Shown here one piece after another: positions 46,032 to 58,149 of a stretch of 64,000 bases of DNA. The stretch spans positions 34,212,362-34,276,361 of the forward strand of contig CM055113.1 in NCBI GenBank assembly GCA_029204225.1, in the 5' to 3' direction. Position numbers and translations under genes: made by a program. Under the pieces are notes generated by a model that searched no databases, was not told the DNA's origin, and saw only the letters and a list, made by a program, of their open reading frames with translations. The stretch's first letter is position 1. Every line of letters starts with the position of its first letter. This stretch comes from Diphasiastrum complanatum (lineage: Eukaryota > Streptophyta > Lycopodiopsida > Lycopodiales > Lycopodiaceae).

Positions 46032-48026
46032 TCACCATATCCATGATAAGGTCTCTTTGGTAGAGATCTCTTGCCAATGCCTTTGAAGAGTGCTCCACCA
46101 ATATGCCTCTATTATCATGGGCTTCCTCCATGCTTGATGATGATCTTTGCCTTGAAAGTTCCACTTGCATGATGGATGCACCATAAATAGAGAAATCTGA
46201 GGCTTCCAAGCCTCATAAGGATCATGGAGATCAAGATCATAAGATGTGAAACAATGATGATTATCAAGATTATGCTTTCTAGCTTGACTAGTCCACATAC
46301 AATGAACTATATCCATGATGGATCTAATCTTGATATCAAAGACTATCTTGATCTTTTTTAGGCTAGTTACTCTCTCAAGGATGTAAGTGTCCACTTTGGA
46401 TGCTTCACTTAATCTCAAGAGGAGTTTACAATTTGCCTCAAAACATGTGAAAACATGATTTTCAAAAAAGTGAGTACCAAGCTCAATCTTGTTCTTATTA
46501 GAACCAAGAGCATACTTTTGACAATACAATATCTTGCTTTCAAAAAGTATTGGAAACACATCTAAGTCAATAATGACAAGAAACATGTCCATACCATAAG
46601 CATCATACAAAACTAGTATAGCTTTTCTTGAACTTTGAGATCCAAAAAATTCAATGAAGCAAGATAGCATTTCAAGCAAAGGAAGAGAAGCATATATGAA
46701 TGTGTTGTAGTGGATACAACATGAAAGATGCCCCTCTTTGCCATGTAAGGTGAGCCATAAAGACTCGGCCATGCATCTTGAAGATCTTCTTGAAATCATA
46801 TGAAGAAGAAACTCTTCCTCACACATTGGCCCCATCATAACTTGAATACCTTCAAAAAAGATAACTTGTGATGCTTCTTGAGAAGCCTTGATCTCGGCCA
46901 CTTCCAAGATTGAATCTTCATGCAATATAACATCTCTATTCACGATCACATTTGAAATAGAGAGTGTAAAGACACTAAAGGCCTCCTTGATGGATGAGTA
47001 TCCAATCATGATCCATGAGCTTGGATCATCCTTCCTTCTTGTTTCCAAGGGAATATGTGCAAAGCAAGCACTACCAAGTTCACTAAGGTGATCAACCTTA
47101 GGCTTCATCTTGAATAAAACTTCATATGGTGCTATTCCTTCAAGAGCTCCAATACTCCTCAAAGCTTTGATCTTCAATGAGAATTTCTTCTCAACATATG
47201 CTTTGAATAATAAGGAATAATCATACACCATAATACTTGAAGAGAGAAGATATGTGCATCTTGTGTAATCCTCCTCCTTTGAAATATTGGAAATATAAGA
47301 AACATCAAGAGAGTTTGCACTCTCACTTGGATCCAATTTGTAGATGCCTTCAAATCTTGATCCATATGCAAGGATCTCACCATCCTTCTTAATCACACAA
47401 TTGTCAATATTGAAATTGACATCAAAGCCACTATCAAGAAGTTGGCCAACACTTAAGATGTTCTTTGTAAGCTTTGGGACAAAAAGAACATTGTTGAGAA
47501 AGAGATCTTTAGAAGATGCAACCTTCAAGGGAATAATCCCTACTCCTTCAATATTGCACTCATGCTTACTTGCAAAGTATATGGTCTTCTTGACTCCATC
47601 ATAAGGCATAATAGATGAGAAAGAGTGCTTGGAGCCACACATATGTGAAGATGCTCCACTATCAATATACCATGAGTCATCCTTGTTGAAGGTGGAAGAG
47701 GAGAAGCTTGATGCCATAAGAGAGCCTTCTCCATCACTTGCAATATAGTCTTCTTTCTCATTGGTGATGTTGGCTTGATTGAGTTGATTCTTCTTCTTGA
47801 AGCAATTGGTGGCATAATGGCCTTTCTTGCCACAATAAAAGTTCTTGATCTTCTTCTTCTTGAGATTTGAAGTAGAAGCATGAGAGGTATCCCCCTCCTC
47901 ATCTTCATCTTGGTCTTTAGCTTTGTCATTAGAGAAGTGATGGTGTTGCTTCTTACTCCTCTCTTTGTGCTTGGCAAATAGAACTTTGCCATCATCATGA
48001 TTGAGTGATAGCTTGTCCATCCTCAA
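46032..48026 (-). CDS. 664-codon ORF: nucleocapsid-like segment, protease, remnant integrase, then unrecognised sequence
   Basis: Codons 60-76 read KIKNFYCGKKGHYATNC, a zinc knuckle in which Asn 62 takes the place of the first Cys (C65, H70 and C75 remain). Protease is SWYIDSGASSHMCG with Asp 122. LFVPKLTKNILSVGQLLDSG lies at 181-200. At about 272-291 the integrase core breaks off (SLLFKAYVEKKFSLKIKALRS) and jumps to its end, GIAPYEVLFKMKPKVDHL and LETRRKDDPSSWIMIGYSSI, up to about 378. The catalytic D,D of the core is gone. The remaining ~285 codons (from KASQEASQVIFFEG) contain no RT or RNase H motif that I recognise, yet have no stop. Gag (48045-48608) is upstream in the same frame, with one TAA (48042-48044) between EE and RQEYKLL. 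A CAA-to-TAA change would explain it; readthrough is possible but unproven. Confidence 0.85.
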   Translation of the reverse strand: MRMDKLSLNHDDGKVLFAKHKERSKKQHHHFSNDKAKDQDEDEEGDTSHASTSNLKKKKIKNFYCGKKGHYATNCFKKKNQLNQANITNEKEDYIASDGEGSLMASSFSSSTFNKDDSWYIDSGASSHMCGSKHSFSSIMPYDGVKKTIYFASKHECNIEGVGIIPLKVASSKDLFLNNVLFVPKLTKNILSVGQLLDSGFDVNFNIDNCVIKKDGEILAYGSRFEGIYKLDPSESANSLDVSYISNISKEEDYTRCTYLLSSSIMVYDYSLLFKAYVEKKFSLKIKALRSIGALEGIAPYEVLFKMKPKVDHLSELGSACFAHIPLETRRKDDPSSWIMIGYSSIKEAFSVFTLSISNVIVNRDVILHEDSILEVAEIKASQEASQVIFFEGIQVMMGPMCEEEFLLHMISRRSSRCMAESLWLTLHGKEGHLSCCIHYNTFIYASLPLLEMLSCFIEFFGSQSSRKAILVLYDAYGMDMFLVIIDLDVFPILFESKILYCQKYALGSNKNKIELGTHFFENHVFTCFEANCKLLLRLSEASKVDTYILERVTSLKKIKIVFDIKIRSIMDIVHCMWTSQARKHNLDNHHCFTSYDLDLHDPYEAWKPQISLFMVHPSCKWNFQGKDHHQAWRKPMIIEAYWWSTLQRHWQEISTKETLSWIW

Positions 48027-48044
48027 GAGTTTGTACTCTTGTCT

Positions 48045-48608
48045 TTATTCTTCAGAAATAAGCACACTTTGAAGGGCCTCCAAACTTGGTAGCTCCTCCT
48101 TAATGGCATAGGATTGGACAAGGTTGTCATATTCATCTCTCAAGCCATTGAGAATGACTTGGACTAGCTCACTTTGATTGATTGATTCACCAATACATGC
48201 AAGCTCCCTATGAATATCCTTGACTCTCAAAACATAATTAGATGCACTCTCATCACTCTTTTGACTACTTTGGAATATTTGATTTCTAAGAGTGAGGAGC
48301 CTAGAGGTGTTCTTAGTCTCATAGATGGACTTGAGACAATCCCAAGCTTCCTTGGATGTAGAACAATCACCAATCTCCCTCAATATCTCATTAGAGACAT
48401 TCATATTAATGTAGTGGAGAGCCATCCTAGCTCTCTTCTTGTATTTTTGTACTTCTTGAAGGACTTGAGGCTCCTCCTCAATCCCAAGTACAATGTCCAT
48501 CACATCTTGGAGTATCAAGATGGACTCCATCCTCAACTTCCATATTGAATAATTGGAAGTAGACAATCTGTCACTTGGTTGCAACAAGTATGAACTCATT
48601 GAAGTCAT
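48045..48608 (-). CDS. Copia Gag (capsid, UBN2 type)
   Basis: Gag coats the element RNA into virus-like particles in the cytoplasm. The 187 codons start MTSMSSYLLQPSDRLSTSNY, have IWKLRMESILILQDVMDIVL, MALHYINMNVSNEILREIG, SKEAWDCLKSIYETKN and LVQVILNGLRDEYDNLVQSY, matching the UBN2/retrotrans_gag pattern, and end LISEE at a TAA. The start fits: ATG lies about 745 bp inside the primer site after a non-coding leader. It is related to the gag at 27211. Confidence 0.9.
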   Translation of the reverse strand: MTSMSSYLLQPSDRLSTSNYSIWKLRMESILILQDVMDIVLGIEEEPQVLQEVQKYKKRARMALHYINMNVSNEILREIGDCSTSKEAWDCLKSIYETKNTSRLLTLRNQIFQSSQKSDESASNYVLRVKDIHRELACIGESINQSELVQVILNGLRDEYDNLVQSYAIKEELPSLEALQSVLISEE

Positions 48609-49351
48609 GTAAAGTGGAAATAAATAAAAGTGATGAACAAAAAATGTTGCTTCTCTCTCACTATAGGATCCAATAATGGTGTGCTACCATCTCCTATGCA
48701 AGATCTTGCAACAAACTGTGAGATGATTCTCACTAGCTATCTCAATCTCTCCAAAACTAGATCTACTTCACATCAAATGATGGAGTATGGGCAAAGTTAG
48801 GATCAAACACTCTTAGCACGTGTGAAATACACTAAGAAACAAATTTGACTCAAATACAATGATATTGCATGAAACAAAATGGCTAAGATCTCAAAACAAT
48901 GCCTAGATCACATATAGATGAGATTGGTAAGCATTCAACTGTGATTTTGGATCAAACAAGCAATTTTTTGACCAAACCAAATGTGTCCACCCAGGTCTAG
49001 GTGCCCTACCTAACCCTCTTCAAAAGCTTATAACTTTTGATTGGCTCAACCAAATGGAATGAAACTGATTGCATCAGAAACTAGACAAAAATAGCTTCAA
49101 AAAAGCTATCTAGCAAGATTTTTGGATCAAACATGAAAGAGAACTCCCAAACTGAAATTGGATGTTCCTCACACGTGTCTGAGCACCTGATTCCGTACAG
49201 TACCAGGTCAGACCCAATCAATGTCCTTTTGATCTCTTTTGATCCAAAATTGAACAAGATAGCCAGGAAAATGGGCCTTGACAATTTCTAACTCAAGATT
49301 GATGAATAGTTTTCACTCAAATGGATCAAAATGCATGGTAACCTTAGGTAG
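48609..49351 (-). other. Untranslated leader of the non-autonomous copia element
   Basis: Between the primer site and gag. No conserved protein sequence seen; it would hold the packaging signal if the element is still mobilised. Confidence 0.7.
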
Positions 49352-49363
49352 GCTCTGATACCA
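49352..49363 (-). promoter_or_regulatory. tRNA-iMet primer binding site
   Basis: Plus strand GCTCTGATACCA directly before the LTR at 49364; element strand TGGTATCAGAGC. Confidence 0.93.
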
Positions 49364-50183
49364 TGTTGAATTTCACACGTGTGGATTGTCCACTACATGT
49401 ACTTGTGATCTCCTAAGGTGTGTAGATGCACCAAGATCAAGACTAGATTGAGATTCAAGATCTATCTTTGATTCTATGGCAAAAACACACTACTACATGC
49501 ATTCAATCACTTCCAACTCTCACTCACACATGTGGGAAGTGTTCCAAAAGTATTCTAAGTAAAAACAAGCTGCTCTCCTCTTGTAGAGAGAGAAAAACCA
49601 TCATGGGCTCTCGGGTAGAGAGAGAAAGCTAGAAATTCAATGACACTCAAAATCCACTCAATCTCAAAATCAATTAGATCCAAAAGGAGGAGTACAATGA
49701 TACTAATAGATTCATGAGCTACCACTATGCTTAACTATGATTGGATCACACTTTGCCACCTCTTAATCCTATTGGACCATTGATCCATGCACCTCTAAAT
49801 TCTATTGGACTATATTCAAGCACACCTCAATTTTCTATTGGACCTCACAAGGTTCCACCTCTAAATCCTATTGGACCTCTTAAGCTTCATCAAACAAAAG
49901 CATGACACTTGTCTACACTCTAATTGGCACAAGTTTGGCTCTATTTTGGCTCAATATTGGCATTACAAGTGGAAATGGATAATTTGCCATCTATGCCAAA
50001 TTTGACCCTATCAACATCCTACACCTAAATGCTTGACTATGAAATTCTATGAGACCCCTATATCAAACATTTTGATTTACTTTACAATTCTCCACACGTG
50101 GGAACATCCTCCACACGTGTGAGATTCACTTACAAACTTCTATCATAAAAAATACCAAGCTAGATTTTTGCCAATTTCTCACA
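49364..50183 (-). repeat. 5' LTR (820 bp)
   Basis: Partner of 45086-45905, same length and termini. CACGTG cores are near 49376, 50096 and 50117. Transcription would start inside it, heading left. Confidence 0.93.
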
Positions 50184-52430
<2,247 letters not shown>

Positions 52431-52739
52431 CTCTGCTCATTCTTGCTCAAAAGCTCCTGCTCTGATGCTTGTTTTTTTAGCTATGTGTCTGTTCGTTTTT
52501 GCAATTTTGATGCTCAATTTTTGCTTAGAAGAACCTGCTCGTTTTTGCTCAGAAGCACCTACATTTTTCCTCGAAAGCACTTGATCGTTTTTCCTCAAAA
52601 GCTAATATTTGTTTTTGTCAATCTGAAGTTCGGTTTTGGCTCAAAATCTCCTTGCCAGCTCTGAAGTATTCATTTTTGCTATTGGAGGGAGAATAGGTGG
52701 CATTAAATGCCCACAGCCATTCTAGGCATGTAGTGGCAT

Positions 52740-52764
52740 GCAGCTCTGCATGCATGCATGCATG
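52740..52764. repeat. (CATG)n short tandem
   Basis: CTGCATGCATGCATGCATGATG, a self-complementary short repeat. Confidence 0.9.
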
Positions 52765-53019
52765 ATGAGCGTTTTGTAATACTTTTTTTTTTCCATGCTA
52801 TATTTGGGTCCATTGTATCCTTTTCTTGATTTTTTGTCCAAAAAGGTAATTACAAAAAAATTTGCCTACAATAATTTCTGATTTGACTTTATAGATTTTA
52901 GTAACTCTAATTTTGTTAGGCTTCACGCATAGGGGTACTGTACTCATCAGCTACTCAAATATCGCTCAGGACCAAATCAAAATTCATTCAAACTATAATC
53001 GGACGAAAATCAAGGGGTC

Positions 53020-53275
53020 TGGAACGGTACTCAGACACTATCGGTTATTATTGCCTGTCAATTACTATCAGTGTTCGGACACTAGTAGTTACTATCAACA
53101 CTATCAATTACTGCAAACACTATCGTACTATTGACTCATTGTCGCTAGTTACTCTATCCAAACCCAGACACTGTCAGTTACTGTAGACACCATCGTACTA
53201 TCGACTCATTGTCGCCAGTTACTCTATCCAAACTCAGACATTGTCACTTACTAACGACTCATTGTCGCCACTTCT
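53020..53275. repeat. ~75-bp tandem repeat with ACTATC sub-repeats
   Basis: The block ATCGTACTAT-GACTCATTGTCGC-AGTTACTCTATCCAAAC-CAGACA occurs at about 53122-53172 and 53192-53242, with a shortened third copy at 53243-53275. Upstream, CACTATCAATTACT-type words repeat irregularly. Confidence 0.8.
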
Positions 53276-53619
53276 TTATCGAAACCATATTGGATTGCTA
53301 CCAAACCTTCTTGGAATACACTTTAGGCACCGTTGAAGTTCTATTTATGTACATTTGAAAGGCATTCAAACTTCTAATGTCATTGGACTAGACATCCTTT
53401 CAAAATACTACTCAAAGTAGACTTCGAATTTTGAAGGGCTTTTTTTAACCATGTATGAATTTCAAATTTTTCTCTCTTCGAATTTTCACTTCCCAATTCA
53501 CATTTTGATCTTCCATTTTCTTGTTGTAGTGGTTTGAGCTTCCTGTTCTTATAGCAGTGTTATGTAATGGGTACTTCGCCCTCTACTCAAATTCATTAAT
53601 AAAAGAATGTAATTAGTTT

Positions 53620-53620
<1 letters not shown>
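53276..53620. other. Spacer, nothing recognised
   Basis: No coding motif or repeat partner seen. Confidence 0.45.

Positions 53621-53621
<1 letters not shown>

Positions 53622-53673
<52 letters not shown>
53622..53673. repeat. (CT)n microsatellite
   Basis: About 26 uninterrupted CT units. Confidence 0.97.
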
Positions 53674-53675
<2 letters not shown>

Positions 53676-56561
53676 GCCTACTGATTTCTGTCATGAATAG
53701 CTTCCAAGAACTATTCGAGATGAAGTGATGACATTCGCAAAGAATAATCACTACTGTTAAAGGTAAAATATATTGAGTATGTCATGGTACAGACCAAATG
53801 TATTGCATGCAAAAATATGAGCTTGAGATATCTGTTGTGTAGGACTCTTACCATCAATCGGCTGTGCCTTGTGGCTTAGGGAGTGTTAAAATTGGTCCAA
53901 ATGTCATCCGGTCTATTACAATGTGTGCTACTAAACATTGTCCAACTCCTCATTCCATGTTCCACTTTACCATTCACTATGTTTTTCATATGCAAAAAGT
54001 GGCACCTTATACTTTTGCATAGTTATTGCCAATTCTTGCAAGAAATCTATGGGAATAAACCAACAAAACTACAACGATCTTAAAAAGGTGGTACAAGGTT
54101 CATGTACAAATGATGCATCGTATTCAAATAGTTGACGTAAGTCACTCCAGGATTGAAATATGTTGGAGAAGACTCTTTGACAAACACAAGATTTAGATGT
54201 CATGCAAAGGTTTAAAATTTTAATTTAAAAAATGAGTTTTTTAGTAGGTCTGCAAAGGTCCCTGCTCAATTTTGATGCCATCCAAAGGATTAAAACAAAA
54301 TGAAATTGCTCATAACTACTTAGATTACCTTTGCACAACTCCAAATTGTCCTTTAGGGCTTTCTATTAGGAAGACAACATTCCTTAGTGGTTTTGAAACC
54401 TCTACAAAGTTCAGTTTTGATAAAAGGGCCCCTAATATCTCAAAATTGTCACATACCTCAATGAATTGACATATTTCCTTCATAAGCCTTCACTAATCCT
54501 ACGGTAGCCACATTGACCTACTACCAACTATCAGATAAACCTATGAATGTTTGTTGCAAACATAAGGATCTTTGCAAAAACAATTATATTCAAAATAATT
54601 CATATTTCTAGAACCTTTTCTACCATTTAATTTAGGAACTGTATCTCTCACCATAAAAAATCCTTGTCGTAGATTCTAATGATTAAGTTTCATTGGGATC
54701 TAAATTTGTTTGCAAATTTTGGTACTATCATAGATGCCTCTACAATGTTATTACTGGTTCTGAACAATATTCTAGAGGAAAGCAACTCTCATACAGCTAG
54801 TGCAATGTAGTCAACACCAAGGTTGTGTTGTAGAGAATACATCGAATGGGATATCAAAGGGTGTAGAAGCATCCGAATGGCAATCAGTCAAGCAATTGAG
54901 GAAGACATGGCATCACAATAGCTAATGTGGCCATTATTTTTGAGCAAGTGTGACTTTTGTAATAGAAAACCCCTCTATCTACACTACCATGTCGGGGTCG
55001 CCATAGGAAAAAGGTAGTCTTTATGTCTATTTGTTCAACACCCAAATCCCATATGGTTGCGTTAAAGATTTAGTATTTTAGGTTATGTTGGGTGTAGTCC
55101 TATGTTAGGGTACCTCAGTTCTATGCCTATTACCACATGGTAGTAGGTACGCTATAATGTGTCAACAATCACACTTCTATGCCCAATGTCCATTGCCTAT
55201 CCTGTATCTTATAAACCCTAGCCCTTAATTTGGGCTTTATCATCAATGGGACCCCGCAAATAGGTGATAGTATTGTATACACTTGTAGAAACTAGACACC
55301 GCCATCCTCCATACATATTAAAGATTGAGTTGAAAGTCCTTAGTCAAAGTGCTGAGTGGCAAGTGCTTCAGAGTTCACACGTAGTAACAATCGATAGAGC
55401 CTGATTGATCCAACTTGTACTGAAATAATTCGAGTGTCGTGAAAAGTTTCGCAAATTGTTTGTGATCTAATTCTATCAGTTTGTCATCAGAGTTTTTATT
55501 GCTAAAATTTTGCATTCTTTGAGTGCATTTTCTGTCCATATTCTAGCATCATTGACAAGTGCATTTGATGACCTAATTGCTTAGTATAAATAGCTATTCA
55601 TATTCATACATTTTATTATCAAATGATCAATCAATCTGTTGGAGGGTTTGCGGATCTCAAGGCAACCCTATCCCTAGTTAATAAGTGAGAGGGATATGGC
55701 ACCCTGCGCATGTGTAAGTCCAACCCGATGATCACATAGTTATTTGATTAATTAGAAAGTCAATAAAAGGAGTTTAGGCCTTTTTGCGGGACTTTTAATG
55801 TCGCAGGGCCTAAATGTCAAGTTAGTGAATAAAGTTGGATTTCCCTCCAATTTGGATGGTTCCCACTCTTTTTTAAATTTGAATAACTTGAACTTGTCTA
55901 AGTAGCATAAACGTAGAACCTTTCTTGTCTAACTAAACTAATATCACTTGAGATTTATGAATAGTCGAAGTGATTGTTTGTTGTTGTTGTCAAGTAAATT
56001 CCTGGATACCATCCAAGTCATAGTTGATCATTCATGTGTGTAACCAAGTGAGATTAATTCTACTAGGAAGATCCAGTTTGAGTTGAAGAAAAGTTGTTTC
56101 TTCAAGTTTTTGAATCTATCCAAGTTCATGTTCTTCTTATGGTAGATTCTGTTGTTTCAAATAAGATTTGGAAGCTAAGGTTGTTGCTTAGCCTCTAAAA
56201 ATGAACTGGCAAGGTCATTGTTTAGCCTCATAAGTTGGGGATTGATGAATGTCCTTGCTCTTCTTCTTTCCTCTTCCATCTCTCATGCTTTCTTTGGACT
56301 TTGCTAATTTTGAAATTGAATGTTATTGGAATTGAGTGTTATTATACTTTTTATGAGAGAAAAAGAGAGAGAGAGAAAGAGTAAGCTATCTTTCTTGTGG
56401 ATGTGTAGTGTTAATGGATCTTAGTGTTAATGTTTAGGGCTAATGGATGTTAGTGCTAGATTTGGATCCTCCATTTATGTTGAAATATGAACTAATCTCG
56501 TCTCTTTGATGCCAGATTGTCTAGATTTGGTTTGAGGTTAGGTAAGGAAAGAAACCCACTA
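53674..56561. other. AT-rich DNA; right part probably a gypsy 5' LTR
   Basis: No coding motif. Because a gypsy primer site begins at about 56563, the DNA immediately to the left should be its 5' LTR, ending near ACTACA at 56557. The LTR start could not be fixed because no second copy is in the window. Confidence 0.45.
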
Positions 56562-56584
56562 CAATTTTGGCGCTATTGCCGGGG
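56560..56584 (+). promoter_or_regulatory. Ty3/gypsy (Tat/Athila-type) primer binding site
   Basis: TTTTGGCGCTATTGCCGGGG is one or two bases from TGGCGCCGTTGCCGGGGA, the sequence found just inside the 5' LTR of Tat/Athila gypsy elements. Confidence 0.75.
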
Positions 56585-56816
56585 AGCTACGCCGATTTCT
56601 TAGTTTGCAGCATGATTGTTGAATGGTTAGCTTGCATTAGGCATCTTGTCGTGGCATGAATAGTGTTATATCTGCATTTAGGGTTAGTTTGGGATTGATT
56701 TTGCTCGATTTGAGTATTTTTGCTTATTTAAAATCTAATTTGATTATTAAACAGGGAAAGCTATTCAGATCACCAATCTTAAGACCAAATCTTAATGCAA
56801 ACAAAATGAAAATATC

Positions 56817-57150
56817 AGAATATGAGACAATGGATTAAACATCTACAAGAAGAGGATGAGCTTGAAGCTGCTAAAGCAATAGCAGAAATTCATTCTTCAC
56901 CATTGCAGCCACCAAGAAAGAAATTTACATACAAATATGAATGATCAATTGCATCATCATGAAGAACCCTTCAAGATGACTGAACTGGAAGCACCGTAAA
57001 CAGAATTGTTCATGAATATTTTGTCTAGTAAGATTAATATTTCATTGGGAGAGTTCATGAAGTTGGTGCCAAAAGCAAAAGAAGACTTAGCACAAAAGTT
57101 AGCTCAAGAACAACCAGAAGTCCATCATGTTGAAGTAAAAGTTAATGTGA
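56817..57150 (+). pseudogene. Gypsy gag/leader ORF piece
   Basis: Fragments QWIKHLQEEDELEAAKAIAE, PRKKFTYKYE, then after stops LFMNILSSKINISLGEFMKL and VPKAKEDLAQKLAQEQPEV. It lies downstream of the gypsy primer site in the plus direction and is cut off by the copia sequence at about 57155. The assignment rests on position and composition. Confidence 0.5.
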
Positions 57151-57154
57151 TATG

Positions 57155-57166
57155 ATCTGATACCAC
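57155..57166 (-). promoter_or_regulatory. Copia primer binding site on the outer side of the LTR
   Basis: ATCTGATACCAC on the plus strand gives a near-perfect TGGTATCAGA. It sits left of the LTR at 57174, while the element's RNase H lies to the right of that LTR. A 12-bp AATGTGATATGA is present on both sides (57144-57155 and 57172-57183). Confidence 0.65.
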
Positions 57167-57173
57167 TAGAAAA

Positions 57174-57791
57174 TGTGATATGAATCAGGATCGTAGTCGC
57201 AAATATTTCACGAAGGAACCACGACTCTCTTGCCCTCGGATGGAGTTTAGATGCGATCGCTGGACACTGCCAACTGAATCACTCCTACAGTCCTCCAAAG
57301 TGTAGTCAGGCACTGCTGATCTATGTTTATAAAATTAATGCAGCATTCAACATAGTCTCAACCAAGGTGCGAAATTTAAATGAACAAGGAAACTTAGACA
57401 CACGAATAAACAGGAGACGTATTTGCATTCGAGATCAAACACAGCAGAAAATCATCTATATTGATCTTTATTTGATTCCTTCAAGCATTGCATGCAAATT
57501 CACGCAGTGTGTAGGTGCGGGAGAAACACAGTTCTCTCATTAGCAATTGTCTTGCTTTACTAGCAGACAATTGGATCTACAGATCCTAGACAGAATTGTC
57601 TTTGCACACAGGCGGACATGTATTCTGTATTTTTATCTTGATTGCTTACTTGCATCAGACTACTACATTACACTGTATGTGTATTCTGTTGATCTATATG
57701 TCAAGTAACATCCAGTAAGTATAGTCGCTCTATGTAAATCTAAGATTAGAGTAATTAAGCGTCTACAACTAATCAGGAAAATACAAGAGTG
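57174..57791 (-). repeat. Copia LTR (3' LTR relative to RNase H)
   Basis: TGTGATATGAATCAGG to ATACAAGAGTG, about 618 bp; third copy of this LTR family in the window. Confidence 0.8.
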
Positions 57792-57984
57792 GTAGATTAG
57801 CCACGACCTAAAATGTATCTGCTGATGTCATGCCATCAGATCAGATATCTACACTCTTGGGTACTTGTGTGATCTTGCTGGTACTCTTTGGAGCGTGGAG
57901 GGCAGGAGAAGGTTTCGTTTTGGTCATTTTCCTTCTCTCGTACTGGACCGCAAATGATTCTCATGCCAGATCGCAAAAGATTAT

Positions 57985-58145
57985 CATTCGTGAATCTTTC
58001 GTATTCGCAAACCGTTCATCTTCGTCTACTTCGACTTTCGAGTTCGCGAACCGCTTGTCTTCATTTCCTTTGATTTTCGAGTTTGCGAACCGTTCGTCTT
58101 CGTTTTCTTTGACTTTCAAGTTCGCAAAACTTTTCGTGCTTCGTG
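57985..58145. repeat. ~40-bp minisatellite in the copia 3' region
   Basis: Three units of CTTTCGAGTTCGCGAACC plus GTCTTCGTTTTCTTTGA-type sequence. The related copy at 40090-40160 has only one to two units. Confidence 0.8.
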
Positions 58146-58149
58146 TCTC

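Larger units (their letters stand above)
45086..50183 (-). mobile_element. Full-length non-autonomous Ty1/copia element, 5098 bp, TTTAA target duplication
   Basis: LTRs are 45086-45905 and 49364-50183, both 820 bp, starting TG and ending CA. The target duplication TTTAA is at 45081-45085 and 50184-50188. The primer site is at 49352-49363 and the purine tract GAGGAGGAG at 45906-45914, minus strand. The LTRs differ at few positions (for example TCACACGTGTGGG against TCACACATGTGGG), so insertion is recent on this window's scale. Inside are a gag ORF (48045-48608) and a 664-codon ORF (46032-48026) in the same frame, split by one TAA. There is no RT, RNase H or complete integrase, so enzymes must have come from another element. 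Confidence 0.95.
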
